Source: Limnephilus marmoratus (Eukaryota; Arthropoda; Insecta; Trichoptera; Limnephilidae). Taken from it: 64,000 nucleotides of DNA. Location of the stretch: the NCBI GenBank assembly GCA_917880885.1, contig OU862928.1:39420962-39484961 (forward strand), read 5' to 3'. The position numbers and the translations under genes were made by a program. A model generated the notes under the pieces. It did not search any database and had not been told where the DNA came from. It saw only the letters and a list, made by a program, of their open reading frames with translations. Below are positions 52,960 through 63,774 of the stretch, piece by piece. Position 1 is the first letter of the stretch, and every line of letters begins with the position of its first letter.

Positions 52960-53375
52960 GGAGGGAACCTTGCCGTTAGGCTTTGGGAACAACAAAAGCT
53001 GACTGTGGTTCTGCTTAGAGGGTCGTACCATAGGACGAAGCGCAACTAAGGCAGCAGTCGGGGGTCTGGTTGGTGCTTTACTTATGGTAGTAGAATACTC
53101 CTTAGAGGGTCGTGCCAGAGGACGAAGCGCAACTAAGAGAGCGTACTAGCCAAGAGCGAGCTGCAGACGAACTGGCTGATTTAGGGCGCGCAGCCTGTTA
53201 TATAGCCCATTCCTTGTTGCGGGGTGTGGTTTATGTAGCGGCTCGAGGGTGGGAGATGCGCAGAAGGCGTCGGCGCATCCTGGTTTGCTTAGGGGTGGGT
53301 GAGCAGGATGGCGCTGTACGGGGGAAAGAGATGGTGTAGTGGCAAGCGTAAAAACGGCGCGCTACACCATCTTTT
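52960..53375 (+). other. GC-rich block with direct repeats and a hairpin
   Basis: TTAGAGGGTCGTACCATAGG (53018) and TTAGAGGGTCGTGCCAGAGG (53104) are about 40-bp direct repeats 86 bp apart, each followed by ACGAAGCGCAACTAAG. At 53331-53373, AGATGGTGTAG pairs with CTACACCATCT across about 22 bases. An open frame at 53112-53339 is Arg-rich with no recognised motif. It lies about 270 bp upstream of a hammerhead-like motif and could be part of the same element. Confidence 0.45.
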
Positions 53376-53640
53376 AAATTTATTTTCTTATTAATACTTA
53401 CAATTAATTATAATTATTGATTTTTTGATTTAGACTAATTATTTTAATTATTTGTTCTTAAAAGTTTTTTATTATCTAAATGCAATTTTATTTTTTCTTA
53501 AATAATTTTTATATTTAATTTTGTATAACTGTTTTTATGATTTGTAAGTAATTAATCACCTCTACTTTTTAATATTTTGTCTATGTTATAGTTTATTCTA
53601 ATTTGTCTATACTTGTTTGTCATTTATTTTTCTTTATATT

Positions 53641-53690
53641 AACATATCCTGATGAAGATAACATTGTTATCGAAACATGTAGATATTGTT
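53641..53690 (+). ncRNA. Hammerhead ribozyme-like motif, type I, minimal stem III
   Basis: CTGATGA 53649-53655; one unpaired A; stem II GATAAC (53657-53662) with GTTATC (53666-53671) and loop ATT; GAAA 53672-53675; stem III AC/GT closed by AT; cleavage triplet GTA with predicted cut after 53681. Stem I pairs ATATC (53644-53648) with GATAT (53682-53686), then AAC with GTT past a bulged T. All core bases of the hammerhead are present except for the extra base before stem II. Known: such minimal type I forms occur in Penelope-like retroelements. Confidence 0.65.
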
Positions 53691-53744
53691 TATAATATTA
53701 TAGTGGTTTATACAAAGTGATCTGTTAATCATTATATAATTAAT

Positions 53745-54122
53745 GGGTAAATATTCGGAACAAACGTCAACGGTTATGCAACGGGATTGTGTATGTTATC
53801 TTTACTTTAAAAAACAGCCTACGTTTTTGAATGGTTTGTTTGGCTACGCAGGGTTTATGTAGCGGGCTTGTGTATATTATCTTAATTTTAAAAGTTTTAT
53901 AAAAAAAAATGCGTATTAACCGTTGACGTTTGTTCCAAACTGCAAACAGAGTGATTTGACAGTGTGAAAGCAAATTTTCAATTTACGTTAATAAAATTAA
54001 AAATGTAACATTTTCAACCTCCCCCAATGCAAATAGTTGTCTTTTATGGTAATTAAGAAGAATCTAAAAGTTTTATAAAAAAAATGCGTATTAACCGTTG
54101 ATGTTTGTTCCGAACAATTACC
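53745..54122. mobile_element. Family G element copy 2, 8-bp TSD
   Basis: AATTAATG flanks it (left 53738-53745, right 54123-54130). Ends GGTAAATATTCGGAAC and GTTCCGAACAATTACC. Internally it has the same third copy of the CCGTTGACGTTTGTTCC block as copy 1. No coding capacity. Confidence 0.85.
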
Positions 54123-54369
54123 AATTAATGATGCCACAAAGTAATTTTGCGAAGTTTGAAGAAGTAAATAACTTTTCAATTATTGCAATGTACGTGACCA
54201 TTTTTCTAGAAGATAGAATGGGTATAGTAAGCTATCCGTAAAAGATAGATATATGCCTTCGCGCACTTTTTTGTAGATCTCTCGTAAAAGAGGAATATCC
54301 CACCATGAATTGATTCGTCATATCCCAAAAGGATTAGGCAGCGTTTTCGATGAAAGCTACCAGGCGGCT

Positions 54370-54575
54370 CGACTTTTTCCGACACTTCTAACAATTATCG
54401 TTATGTTTCAACCAATTTACACAAATCCTTGACAAATTACATACCTAAACCTAAAACAAATTACATCACGAAACACTCTATTAATGAAAATCCGTTCAGT
54501 AGTTTTCGAGTTTATCGCGAACAGACAGACAGACGACGCCGGGGACTTTAATTTATAATATGTAGAGATGTATGT
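54370..54575 (+). repeat. Family C, 3' part
   Basis: CAACCAATTTACACAAATCC, CGAGTTTATCGCGAACAGAC and GGACTTTAATTTATAATATG, followed by a short AGAGATG repeat. Confidence 0.7.
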
Positions 54576-54809
54576 AGAGATAGAAATGTAGAGATATGCA
54601 GTCGGTTTAGGAAAAATACGGTATACCTAGATACTTACACAAAATATAACTAAGTGACCCCGAAGGGGTGTGCAGAGAGGATACATCGCCGTATAACAAA
54701 GCATAAAACAAATTTTAATTAAAATCCATCAAGGAAATATCTATTTGTCTATTTACTGTGTAAACCAGCGCGTAGGTACAAATTGACAATATGTTGCTGA
54801 AGTTGGGAC

Positions 54810-55828
54810 TAGAGGTGGGTAAGTTCTGCATTTTTCCGGAAGCCTCCGAGACTTGCTTCCTTTTAAAAGTACACGAGTTCTAGGAGCAGGTCCCGGGTCC
54901 GAGTTCTTAGGTGCGGACTGGGCACTGGGTATTGTTGCCGCGCACCGAAACGGGACGCACGGGTTCAAAGAACTCGGAACCAGGACCTACTCGTAGAACC
55001 CACACGATAACTCAGAACCCCGGAGTCGGACAAGACCCGCACGAGGACTAGGACCCATTCAATGTAGGTACATTCAATGTACCTACATTGCACGGTCTTT
55101 TATTGAGAATTTAAATAAGTAAATTAATAAGCTGTAATGCTTTACTATAAACTATTATTTTATAATGCACGTCACCCGTTGATTAACGATACCAGATAAG
55201 ACGCTCTAATTAAAAACGACTCCGTATCTAGCCGAAGCGGTCACGCACGTGTATGTCGATCAACGGACAGCGACCGAATGAACGCCCAGGCCCAGCCCAC
55301 GTCTCGTGACCCAAGGGGAAGTGTCGAGTGTTCAACGGTTCACGCAGTTCCGAGAACTACCGAGACCCGCGACTCATGAGTGGAATGGTGAGTGACGCCG
55401 GACGGTAGTTCGTGGTTCCTGCTACTCAGTACTATTCATTAGCACCGGAGTACTCGCGGAGCAAGCCGGCGGCCACGGGGTGAGTCAGGAATGTATCGTA
55501 GTTCGTGAGTCCGGGAGTGGGCGGAATGAATGGATTATGTCGCGATTCACGACATTCACGTAGCTCGGAACAAGGCGCTTGGGTTTAAAGGAACCCGGGA
55601 CTTGTATTCGAGTGCCTAGTGGCTAGGAAAGCCGGCCCCGCGGCGCCGCGGTTTTCGCGCTTCGGCGTTGAGTTGCTCGGGGACCGCCGGATTTATTTGG
55701 ATGCGAGTACTGGGACTGGGCCGGGTTCTCTGGGAGTAGTCGATTTGAAAAAGGAGTGGGAGTAGGAACCGCTTCCCGCAAAGGAGCGGATCACACGAGC
55801 CCATTCCAGCTGAACTGACACATCGCTA
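54810..55828. mobile_element. hAT-like element, 1.0 kb, GC-rich, perfect 8-bp TSD
   Basis: GTTGGGAC at 54802-54809 and 55829-55836. Ends TAGAGGTGGGTAAGTTC and, reversed, TAGCGATGTGTCAGTTC. The interior is far richer in G and C than its surroundings and full of short inverted words such as GGGTCC and GGAACC, plus a 31-base palindrome at 55060. No transposase. End sequence resembles the 32460-34562 element (TAGAYRTGGG). Confidence 0.85.
55060..55090. repeat. Perfect 15-bp-arm palindrome
   Basis: CAATGTAGGTACATT at 55060-55074, single C, then AATGTACCTACATTG at 55076-55090. Confidence 0.95.
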
Positions 55829-55836
55829 GTTGGGAC

Positions 55837-56480
55837 GGTGTCGTTAAATTGCAGTATTTTTGTTTGTTTACGGCCAGAAAAAATAAGCTTATAGCTCTTT
55901 TTAATGCTGAAAAAATAAATAACAATTATCATCAAGTCATTTACAGATGGTTTTTATTTCGAGTAATATAAAAAAAATATTATTTTTTCACATAGGTACT
56001 TAAATTATTGTTTTTTTTTTTTAAATTTATTTAATTTAACACGTGTTAACTGTCTGAATAAGTGTAAAAAATAAGCCAAATAACAGTAAATAATCAATTT
56101 TTAACATGTCTAAAAAGGATTCGGTTTCGGCCGAAACTAAGGCAGACACTGAAGATTCGGTTTCGGTTTCGGTGGAAAGTCTTGTTTCGGCTGGACACTA
56201 GTGATAAGATTTATATGATGATTTTTATTTTTTTTATTTAATATAGATATGTAAGTGTACAGTGGAGTTATATAAATTACATATCGGTTCAGAAATTATT
56301 TAAAAATTGCAATCTCACCAAAGAAGAATCTAGTTCTTGTGCTTGATGAGCGAGTTACACTAATTATAACTGAAATATATTAACATTATGCAATAGGTAA
56401 GTATATAATAGGATCAATTGAGACTTCTGGATCATCTATATATGTAGGTGTACATACATAGGATACGGTTACATCTTTTA
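55837..56480. other. AT-rich, with a possible hAT-like right end at 56110-56205
   Basis: GGTTTCGGCCGAAAC and TTTCGGCTGGACACTAGTG form an end-like, TTTCGG-repetitive block. The matching left end was not found. Otherwise unassigned. Confidence 0.35.
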
Positions 56481-57392
56481 ATATATAAAACAAAGTCGGG
56501 TTAGTTACACTATTTATAACTCGAGAACGGCTGGACCGATTTTGATGATCTTTGATTTGTTGGATTTGTCTCCGCCCCGGATAACAGAATAACTATTAAA
56601 ACATCGCAAAAATTCACGAAAAAGAAAATTATGAAGAAAATTCATTTCCTCATACATTTTGTATGGAACGAATTTTGATCTTTTGAAAGAGCTGTAGCAA
56701 TGTTGCGTTATTTGAAGTTTGTGTGAATTCAAAAACGTCAAATGTCAATGCGCTGATTGTTTCGCTTTTGTTCTATAACATATAATGCTGCCTCTCTTTC
56801 TTACATCCTAAATGTCAACAGTCGAAAATGAGACAATCGGTTAACGTGTGTCTTCACCCTTCCAAAGGAAAAATACAATAATTATATTAAATTTCCTTCA
56901 CACGTATAAAGAAAATGAAACTCAATCCCCGTAAGGGGACATCCATAAATTACGTCACACATTAAGGGGGGGAGGGGAGTAGGAAGTGTGACAAGGGGTA
57001 TGGGGTGGTCATTAGCTCTGTGACGTCACATGTAAAAAAAAATTTAACTACTTTTTTGATTATTTTTAGATATCACACTAGGGGAGAGGGGTCTCATAAA
57101 TGTGACGATGTGTGGCAGGGACGGGAACGGGGGGTAAAAAAATCATGAAATTCGTGTGACGTAATTTATGAATGGCCCGTGGAAAAGTAAGAAAATCACA
57201 AAAATATAAATCTGTACACAAGGTCATCTCTGATACCTACTTATAAAAACAAAACACGGACAGTTGCGGATCGATAACTGCTTAATTGTGTAATTTTTGA
57301 CATAATAAAAAAAACTGAATTTACTTCAGCTAATAAATTAACACAGCAGTTTTTGATTCTGAGGGGGTACGAAGTTCGCCGGGTCAGCTAGT
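56480..57392 (-). repeat. Family C-related long repeat
   Basis: Minus strand starts CTAGCTGACCCGGCGAACTT at 57392. The other end holds ACTCGAGAACGGCTGGACCG and GTTTTATATATT. Interrupted by the element at 56935-57178. Confidence 0.65.
56935..57178. mobile_element. Short inverted-repeat element, 244 bp
   Basis: Left end GGGACATCCATAAATTACGT then CACAC; right end reversed GGGCCATTCATAAATTACGT then CACAC. The interior is purine-rich (GGGGGGAGGGGAG). Nested in a family C-related repeat. TSD unclear. Confidence 0.75.
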
Positions 57393-57495
57393 ACTAAAAT
57401 ATTATGCACTTAGGAGAAATTCGAAAAATCTAAATGAAATAGAGATGAATATAAATTAATAATAATTAGACAGAAAGAGAAAAACAGTTAATTAT

Positions 57496-57870
57496 TTAGT
57501 TAATTATTCCTGATGAAGTGTACTTCAGTTTAAGTTTCAGTTTATTGATGTCTTTGATTTTTTTTTCAATAGGAAGGTTGTTGAAAAACTTTTTTCTTAA
57601 AAAGATATAATTGGTTTGCATTAGTTTGGTATTAAATTTTGGTATTTTGATGTTGTCTTCATATCTTTTTGATTGGTGAGTTTCAAATTTTTTGATGATA
57701 TTATCTTTGTAAATTTGGATAATTGCATTTTTCTTGAAGATATTCTCTACTCGAGGCACCGTGAAATCTGCGAAAATCGTTTCTGTTGGATAAGTGGAGG
57801 GTTTCTTTAGGATTACTTTGATGATTAGCTTCTGGATCACTTGATTAGGTATTTTATCAAGTGATTAGTT
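57496..57870 (-). pseudogene. Non-LTR RT C-terminal fragment
   Basis: Minus strand: IQKLIIKVILKKPSTYPTET, FADFTVPRVENIFKKN, and tail TKLMQTNYIFLRKKFFNNLP before TAA. The KxxxKKPxxYPT block is a conserved feature of this RT thumb. Confidence 0.7.
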
Positions 57871-58337
57871 ATTTTTTGTTTGCATTATTAATAATTGCTG
57901 TTAAATATACAAATGGGCAAAACTCTATAATTAAGGAACTTTAATTAATGGGATATTCCATCAAAAAGCGGCAGCAGGTTTTATGTAGTGTGAATTACTT
58001 TTTATGTAGTGTGCATTACCCTCGTATAATAATATAATGGAATATTCCAAACAGACACTTGTATAATTGTATAATATATTTACATCAATAAGAAGATGTT
58101 TATTTATTTCAATTTGCATATTAGGTAAGCCCTCCATTGAAGTAATGAATGAGAATGATTGAAATGTGAATGAAAAAGGTTTCATTCAAGATGAAACTGC
58201 GTAGGCAAATGTATCTTTAATTTATGAAATGACGACCAAGACATAATACATAATATACAACACAGGTGAGCAGCACCATCGTTAATTTAGATAATTTATT
58301 ATTTTTAAAATATGCATATTTATTATTTTAAATTAAC
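57871..58337. other. No gene recognised
   Basis: AT-rich, a tandem phrase TTTTATGTAGTGTG occurs twice at 57978-58005. Nothing else. Confidence 0.4.
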
Positions 58338-59270
58338 TAACTAACCATCACGCCGTTTCCCCGCAGGGGTAGGCAGAGAGGACGGACATACTCTTTGCCT
58401 CACTCACACTCATACATCGTCTCATACATACACTTCTATTATTCTGACATTTGACATGGCCCGACTCAAGTATCTGATTCACTTGATCGTGCCATGTCAT
58501 GTAAAACATGGACCTTGAAAGTAAATACCATGAACAGGTTAGAGGCTTTTGAAATGTGACTTCACCGGAGAATGCTCAAGGTCCCATGGACCGACATGAT
58601 CACCAACACAGAAATTATCAGGCGGGCTAGAGCAGATAGAGAACTACTTACATTAATAGGATAGGCACACAAAGAAAAAGTGTCATGTCTTCCATTCACA
58701 TTTGCTTCATATATTCTTCTCACACTATTTTCTCCTTTCATTCGCTCTACATGCCCAAACCTTCTGAGGGTCCCTTTCTTAATCTTACTCATTATGCTTA
58801 CATCAGCCTTACATTCGTTGCGGATCTCCACAACTCTCACACGATCATACATGGTTTTACCACACATACGCCTCAGGGATCTCATTTCCACAGCATTCAG
58901 TCTACTTTCATCCTTCCTCTGCCAGTTCCATGCCTCACTGCCATACATCAGGGTAGGTAGCAACACTCGATTGTAGACTGTTAGCTTCGCTTCTTTTGAC
59001 AGTTTTTATTAGCGCCAACGGCATTCAGTCCTCCATTAATGGAGTTACCTGAATTTTACCGTCTTTCAAAAACTCTATCAGCCTTCCCATCTCTCGTAAA
59101 CATACTACCCAGACACACGAACTTATCCACCTGCTCCAAATATTCATCATTCACAACCATATTGCACATTGTTTTCATACTCTCTCTTTCAAACACCATG
59201 ACTTTAATGCAAATAATATGTTTACAATGTATAATTGTGCCGTAACTCATTTTATGTAAAATTGTTTTAT
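58338..59270 (-). pseudogene. RTE-like C-terminus split by a second RTE fragment
   Basis: Minus strand from 59270: VVNDEYLEQVDKFVCLGSMF, TLMYGSEAWNWQRKDESRLN, RRMCGKTMYDRVRVVEIRNE, GTLRRFGHVERMKGENSVRR to about 58683, then after the insert the 3' end with CCCGACTCAAGTATCTGA and CACGCCGTTTCCCCGC (plus strand). Compare 31145-31850. Confidence 0.8.
58498..58682 (+). pseudogene. RTE fragment of another subfamily, nested insertion
   Basis: Plus strand reads KTWTLKVNTMNRLEAFEM, a stop, LHRRMLKVPWTDMITNTEII then RRARADRELLTLIG. This is the conserved CETWTL...RRMLKIPWTDxxTNxExLRR block of RTE-type RTs, here in opposite orientation to its host element. Short repeat CATGTC flanks it. Confidence 0.75.
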
Positions 59271-59275
59271 TCTGT

Positions 59276-59665
59276 ACTAGCTGATACGGACACGCGTTAC
59301 TGCGGCTAACGAAACACAACGCATGTAGTGGATACTGGATAGTTACCCAAACTTTTAACTCACACCGCCATACTGGATAGTTACCCAAACTTTTAACTTA
59401 CACCGCCATCCGTTAATTTGCATACAAATCAAATCCACACCGCCCGCTTGCCAGCCCGCTCGTCCATACAGACATTCTCCTTTAATTATATATTTCAACC
59501 AATTTACACAAAACCTTGACAAATTATATACATAAACCTTCCTCATGAATTACTCTACCTGTTGATGAAAACCGCATGAAAATCCGTTCAGTAGTTTTGA
59601 GTTTATCGCGAAGAGTCAGACAGACGCAGAGGAGGACTTTAATTTATAATATGTAGAGATTTAAA
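59276..59665 (+). repeat. Family C, longest copy
   Basis: ACTAGCTGATACGGACACGC start; an internal 38-bp tandem duplication (ACTGGATAGTTACCCAAACT twice at 59333-59400); CCGCATGAAAATCCGTTCAG; and GGACTTTAATTTATAATATG end. Confidence 0.75.
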
Positions 59666-59985
59666 GGTATATTTGTACCGTAAATAAATACAAAATATAG
59701 TAATTTTATGCTTAACATTTTGTGTTATTCTTAAAGCGATGGTTGCTTACCAATGTTTTAGAATAAATTAAATCTATTCCTAGAGATAAAACACTAAAAT
59801 GTCGTAAATCACTTCAAACGGCTGCGAAGTTGATAGAATCGGCTCTTAAATATGTCACACACAGACACACACACCTACGTTAAAACCAACGGACACGTCC
59901 TTCACTAAAACAATGTTGCTTTTAATGAATGGGAGATAAATTATTATAATACTTATATTGTTAACAAGTATTGCTTCAGAAAAAT
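59666..59985. other. No gene recognised
   Basis: AT-rich, with an ACACACAGACACACACACC run at 59853. Nothing else recognised. Confidence 0.4.
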
Positions 59986-59989
59986 ACTC

Positions 59990-60300
59990 TATTGATTATT
60001 CTTCTGTATTACGATTTAGAATCGTAGAAACGACCCGTTCTCACATGATAAATGTCAACTGTATGTAAATGTTGGGCGCGCGTATGATGTGTACCCCGAC
60101 TGTGCACTGGTGCCGAAGGAATCAATGATGCTAGTCCCTCGGAGCATCTTCCATTGTAATGACGGTAAAACAAGGACAGCGTTCCCATCCAAAGCCTGTG
60201 CTCTAAAGATTGCAATCCGTTTGTTAAGATAGAATCTACCACATAGAGTCGAGGTGGGGCGCACTTGCGATTTCTACAGGGTTAGTAGTTGTGTACTATT
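59990..60300 (-). pseudogene. Jockey-like RT C-terminus
   Basis: Minus strand has LEHRLWMGTLSLFYRHYNGR, CSEGLASLIPSAP and the RGTHHTRAQHLHTVDIYHVR stretch with TGRFYDSKS. LFYRHYxGxCSExL...RxTxxTRxxHxxxV is the usual C-terminal region of a jockey-clade group. Confidence 0.8.
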
Positions 60301-60480
60301 AAAGTATCAGCGGGACCTGTATACTATACAGTGTATAGTAAGCCCAGTTTTTAAGAAGCTAACTTAACTCTGGCTTCGATGGAGCCCCCATATCTGAGCT
60401 GGTCACTTAGAGTTACACCAAGCAATCAATGGAGGGCCTGTTAGGAAGATTGCTTCCTTGTCAGAAATTATGCGATTTCC

Positions 60481-60825
60481 AATTATCATGAAGTTTATTT
60501 ACATTTTTTTATCTGCAGATGGAACACAAACGGAATAACGTCAGTATTTACATTTTTACAAAAAAAAGAATATTTATTACATTTAGTAAAGCAACCATAA
60601 TAACGGTAATCAAATATAACGTCATACGATTTGGCATAGGTATTAATGGATGTAAATATCATTCAATTATCATGAAGTTTATTTACATTTTTTTATCTGC
60701 AGATGGAACACAAACGGAAAAACGTCAGTATTTACATTTTTACAAAAAAAGAATATTTATTACATTTAGTAAAGCAACCATAATAACGGTAATCAAATAT
60801 AACGTCATACGATTTGGCATAGGTA
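60481..60825 (+). repeat. Tandem duplication, 184-bp period
   Basis: AATTATCATGAAGTTTATTT starts both units (60481 and 60665). They share TCTGCAGATGGAACACAAAC and CATACGATTTGGCATAGGTA. Near-identical apart from single-base changes. Confidence 0.9.
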
Positions 60826-61232
60826 GGGGAAGGGGGGGCAAAGTGGAAAACTTAACTTTAGCTTACAGATTAATTAAGAAAATGTAAGTTTTTTAAAGTT
60901 TTTAAAATTTTATTAAAATAAGGAACTTACATATTTTTGGTAATTGAAACAAAATAATAATAAAAACGAACAGTTTTAGTAATGGAGACCCAGTTTTGAA
61001 AACCTCACTTTTTTCCACTTTGCCCGCATAGCAGGGCAAAGTGGAAACGTGGAAAGGGCAAAGTGGAAACTTATAATATAGAACAATAAAATGTAGAATG
61101 CGATAGAATGATTCCTGTAATGGGATTGGCAATTAAAGCAGGTAAATTTTCCATCATTGTCAATATCGCTATTTTTTGTTTTATATGAACTTTCCACTTT
61201 GCCCGCCCCTTCCACTTTGCCCTCCCTTACCC
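60826..61232. mobile_element. TA-flanked inverted-repeat element, 407 bp
   Basis: Ends GGGGAAGGGGGGGCAAAGTG and, reversed, GGGTAAGGGAGGGCAAAGTG. TA at 60824-60825 and 61233-61234. The first tandem unit carries the uninterrupted site GGCATAGGTATTAATGGATG. Six or more copies of CAAAGTGGAAA in both directions within. No coding sequence. Confidence 0.9.
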
Positions 61233-61499
61233 TATTAATGGATGTAAATATAAGGAAAACTTTTGTAAAATCCTAATAATTAATAGAAGTATTATAATAT
61301 ATTCATCCTGTGAAAGGCCTTTGAAGAAAATTCGTGTGAAAGATGTTTTCCATATAAATTATGACAGCAATTAATGTAAATCTAAGAAAATTCTACCAGT
61401 AGGTACCTATAACTTAGTTAATAAATGCAAGGTAAATTAATAAGAAACGCCTTTTAAACCCGTTTAAAAGCATGCTTCAGGCCCGGTAGTAAGCGCTCA

Positions 61500-61645
61500 A
61501 AAAGAAGAAGACGGGATATGTAAATACAAATGTTAGAAGGAGCGCGCTAATATTGAAAACGATAATATTCAAGTGAAAATTGTGAAAATGTTTAATAAAA
61601 CATGACACATTTGAAATAGAGCAAAAATCTCGTGGAAAATAGGTA
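61500..61645 (-). repeat. Family F fragment
   Basis: AGCGCGCTAATATTGAAAAC and AAACATGACACATTTGAAAT mirror 18170-18260. Confidence 0.6.
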
Positions 61646-62009
61646 TTTTTGTGTACTGTGGAGATTCCATCACAGTACATACTTATAAGCAGTGGCGGCC
61701 GCTGCTCTGAAAACGTGGTGGTTCACTGATAATCCGTAACTATGAGATAACGATTACTAAGCAACATTAGGTAAAAATGATCCCACTAATCTTATTTGGA
61801 GAGAAGATCTATTTTAAGCTGTTTTCGAAGTGCGAAAACTTCTACATATCGCCTTTTAATTAAAATTTTTATTTTTCGGTACTAAGAAAATAAAAACACA
61901 ATAGATACTATTTCTTCGTAAATAAATCTTAAATTTCAACCCAAAAAACTCTTTTTTTTTACAATGTTTAATTTATTTTATTTTATGTTTCATAAAATAA
62001 AATAAATTT

Positions 62010-62265
62010 GAAAGTAGTGTAAGAAGAATATACGATGCAAATGAGAATGGTAGAAGAAGTCAGGGACGCCCGAGGAAGACATGGCACGAGCAAGTGAATA
62101 AGATACTTGAGTCGGGCCATGTCGAAAGTCGGAATAATAGAAGAGAATGTATGAGACGATGTATGAATGTGAGTGAGGCAAAGAGTGTGTGCCAAGACCG
62201 AGTTATTTGGCGGTCCGTCCTCTCTGCCTACCCCTGTGGGGAAACGGCGTGATGGTTGGTTAGTT
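62010..62265 (+). pseudogene. RTE-like element, 3' end
   Basis: Plus strand reads VRRIYDANENGRRSQGRPRK, TWHEQVNKILESGHVESRNN and KSVCQDRVIWRSVLSAYPCG with GETA before a stop. It is the best-preserved copy of this C-terminal end in the window. Confidence 0.8.
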
Positions 62266-62339
62266 AGTTTTATATTTCATTTTAAACAGGATACAAACAG
62301 TATTTATAAACAATGTATAAACAGCACGAGGGCAAAATT

Positions 62340-62545
62340 GTCAAAGTCACCTATGAAAAAATTGTATTCCTTAATGATCTGCGTTTTATAATTTAAAACA
62401 TCAATAAAAAAAAGCCAATATATGTAAAATTTAGGTATTTGCTGTACCTTTTGATTAAAAAAAGAATTATTCAGTTTGGTTAAGTATTTTGGCCTGAAAT
62501 CCAAATTTAAGTTTGTATGATAAAGGCCGCTGGGTGGCACACCAA
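62340..62545. repeat. Family M copy 2
   Basis: TTTATAATTTAAAACATCAA and AAGTATTTTGGCCTGAAATC match 49655-49830. Confidence 0.55.
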
Positions 62546-63029
62546 AATAACTTAATTTTTCATACATATGGCCGGCGTTGCGCGCTGGCGATGTTTGGGA
62601 TATTCGATACAAAAACATAATTCGTTCCGCTTGCAATGGGCCTGCACACCGGGGACAGGGTAACTTCGCGCGGAACTTTGAGAATTTGCTCTCCCTGATT
62701 CATATTATATTATGCATTATATTGGTAGGTGATATTTTTAATGAAATTCATAGATTTTATATTTTTCGGTAAGATATTATATAGTAATTTTAGATGATAT
62801 AATTTACCAGTGCTGCACACAAACACACTGTTCAACCAGCCGCCCTTGCTTATAAGTAAAAACTGTCTTTACTAAACATTTAATTTTTCTATTGTTTTGA
62901 GACTTCCATAAACTAACCTATACATACTTGAACTTGTAAATTGTAACAGTAATTGTTGATTTTTTTACCCGTCCGCCCCTTGTGCCCCCCCCAGAAAAAT
63001 ATCCTGGATCCGCCCTTGAATATTTTCAT
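62546..63029. other. No gene recognised
   Basis: A short C-rich run (GCCCCCCCCAG) near 62985; otherwise unassigned. Confidence 0.4.
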
Positions 63030-63205
63030 ACATTTAAATTTGTAAAATCACAGAAAAAACGTGTTTATAATAATTTTTGGAGCACACTTTGCGATTTTTT
63101 TCTATCGAGGTAATTTCATATAAACACTGTTTCGGCGTGGCAAATGAATAGATATTATCTTCAAAAACAACATATTTCTTTTAGAAACTTAAAAACTTAG
63201 TTCAT
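63030..63205 (-). repeat. Family F fragment
   Basis: CGTGTTTATAATAATTTTTG, TTGCGATTTTTTTCTATCGA and GTTTCGGCGTGG mirror 29270-29370. Confidence 0.65.
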
Positions 63206-63211
63206 GAGAAA

Positions 63212-63595
63212 TCTCTACATATTATAAATTAAAGTCCTCCGCCGCGTCTGTTTGTCTGTTCGCGATAAGCTCAAAAACTACTGAACGGATTTTCATGCGG
63301 TTTTCACAAATAGACAGTGTGACTCGTGAGGATAGTTTAGGCATATAATTTGTTAAGGTTTTGTGTAAATTAGTTGAAATATATAATACATGAAGGAGAA
63401 TGTCTGTATGTGGTGGACGAGCGGGCTGGCAAGCTGGGCGGTGTGGATTTGATTTGTATGCAAATCTACAGTTTTATGCCGAGGTTGATGAAATTTTGTT
63501 CATGTGACCTTCAAAACAAGAGGAAGGTCACTGTCTACATTTGATTTCGAAAATTCTTTGTAAAGCCTGGCCATCGCCGGGGACATCAGCTAATA
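63212..63595 (-). repeat. Family C, inverted copy
   Basis: ATCTCTACATATTATAAATT, GTCTGTTCGCGATAAGCTCA, CTGAACGGATTTTCATGCGG, and the far end CGCCGGGGACATCAGCTAAT. Confidence 0.75.
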
Positions 63596-63774
63596 TGTTA
63601 TAAAACGATAGAAAATCGGTATTCCACGGTTTAACAGCCGATTAACACAAACATAATCCACTATTACACAACAAAAAGACAAATTCATTCGTATTCTAGT
63701 CATTTCGACGCTTGACGACCCAAATTTGTGCATTTTCCGATCTGTGCGGGAATCCAGACAACAGCTGTTTGCCG

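Noticed and set aside
57515..57540. CCTGATGAAGTGTACTTCAG looked like the start of another hammerhead motif.
   Set aside because: No GAAA box follows at the right distance; the region is explained by an RT C-terminus on the minus strand.
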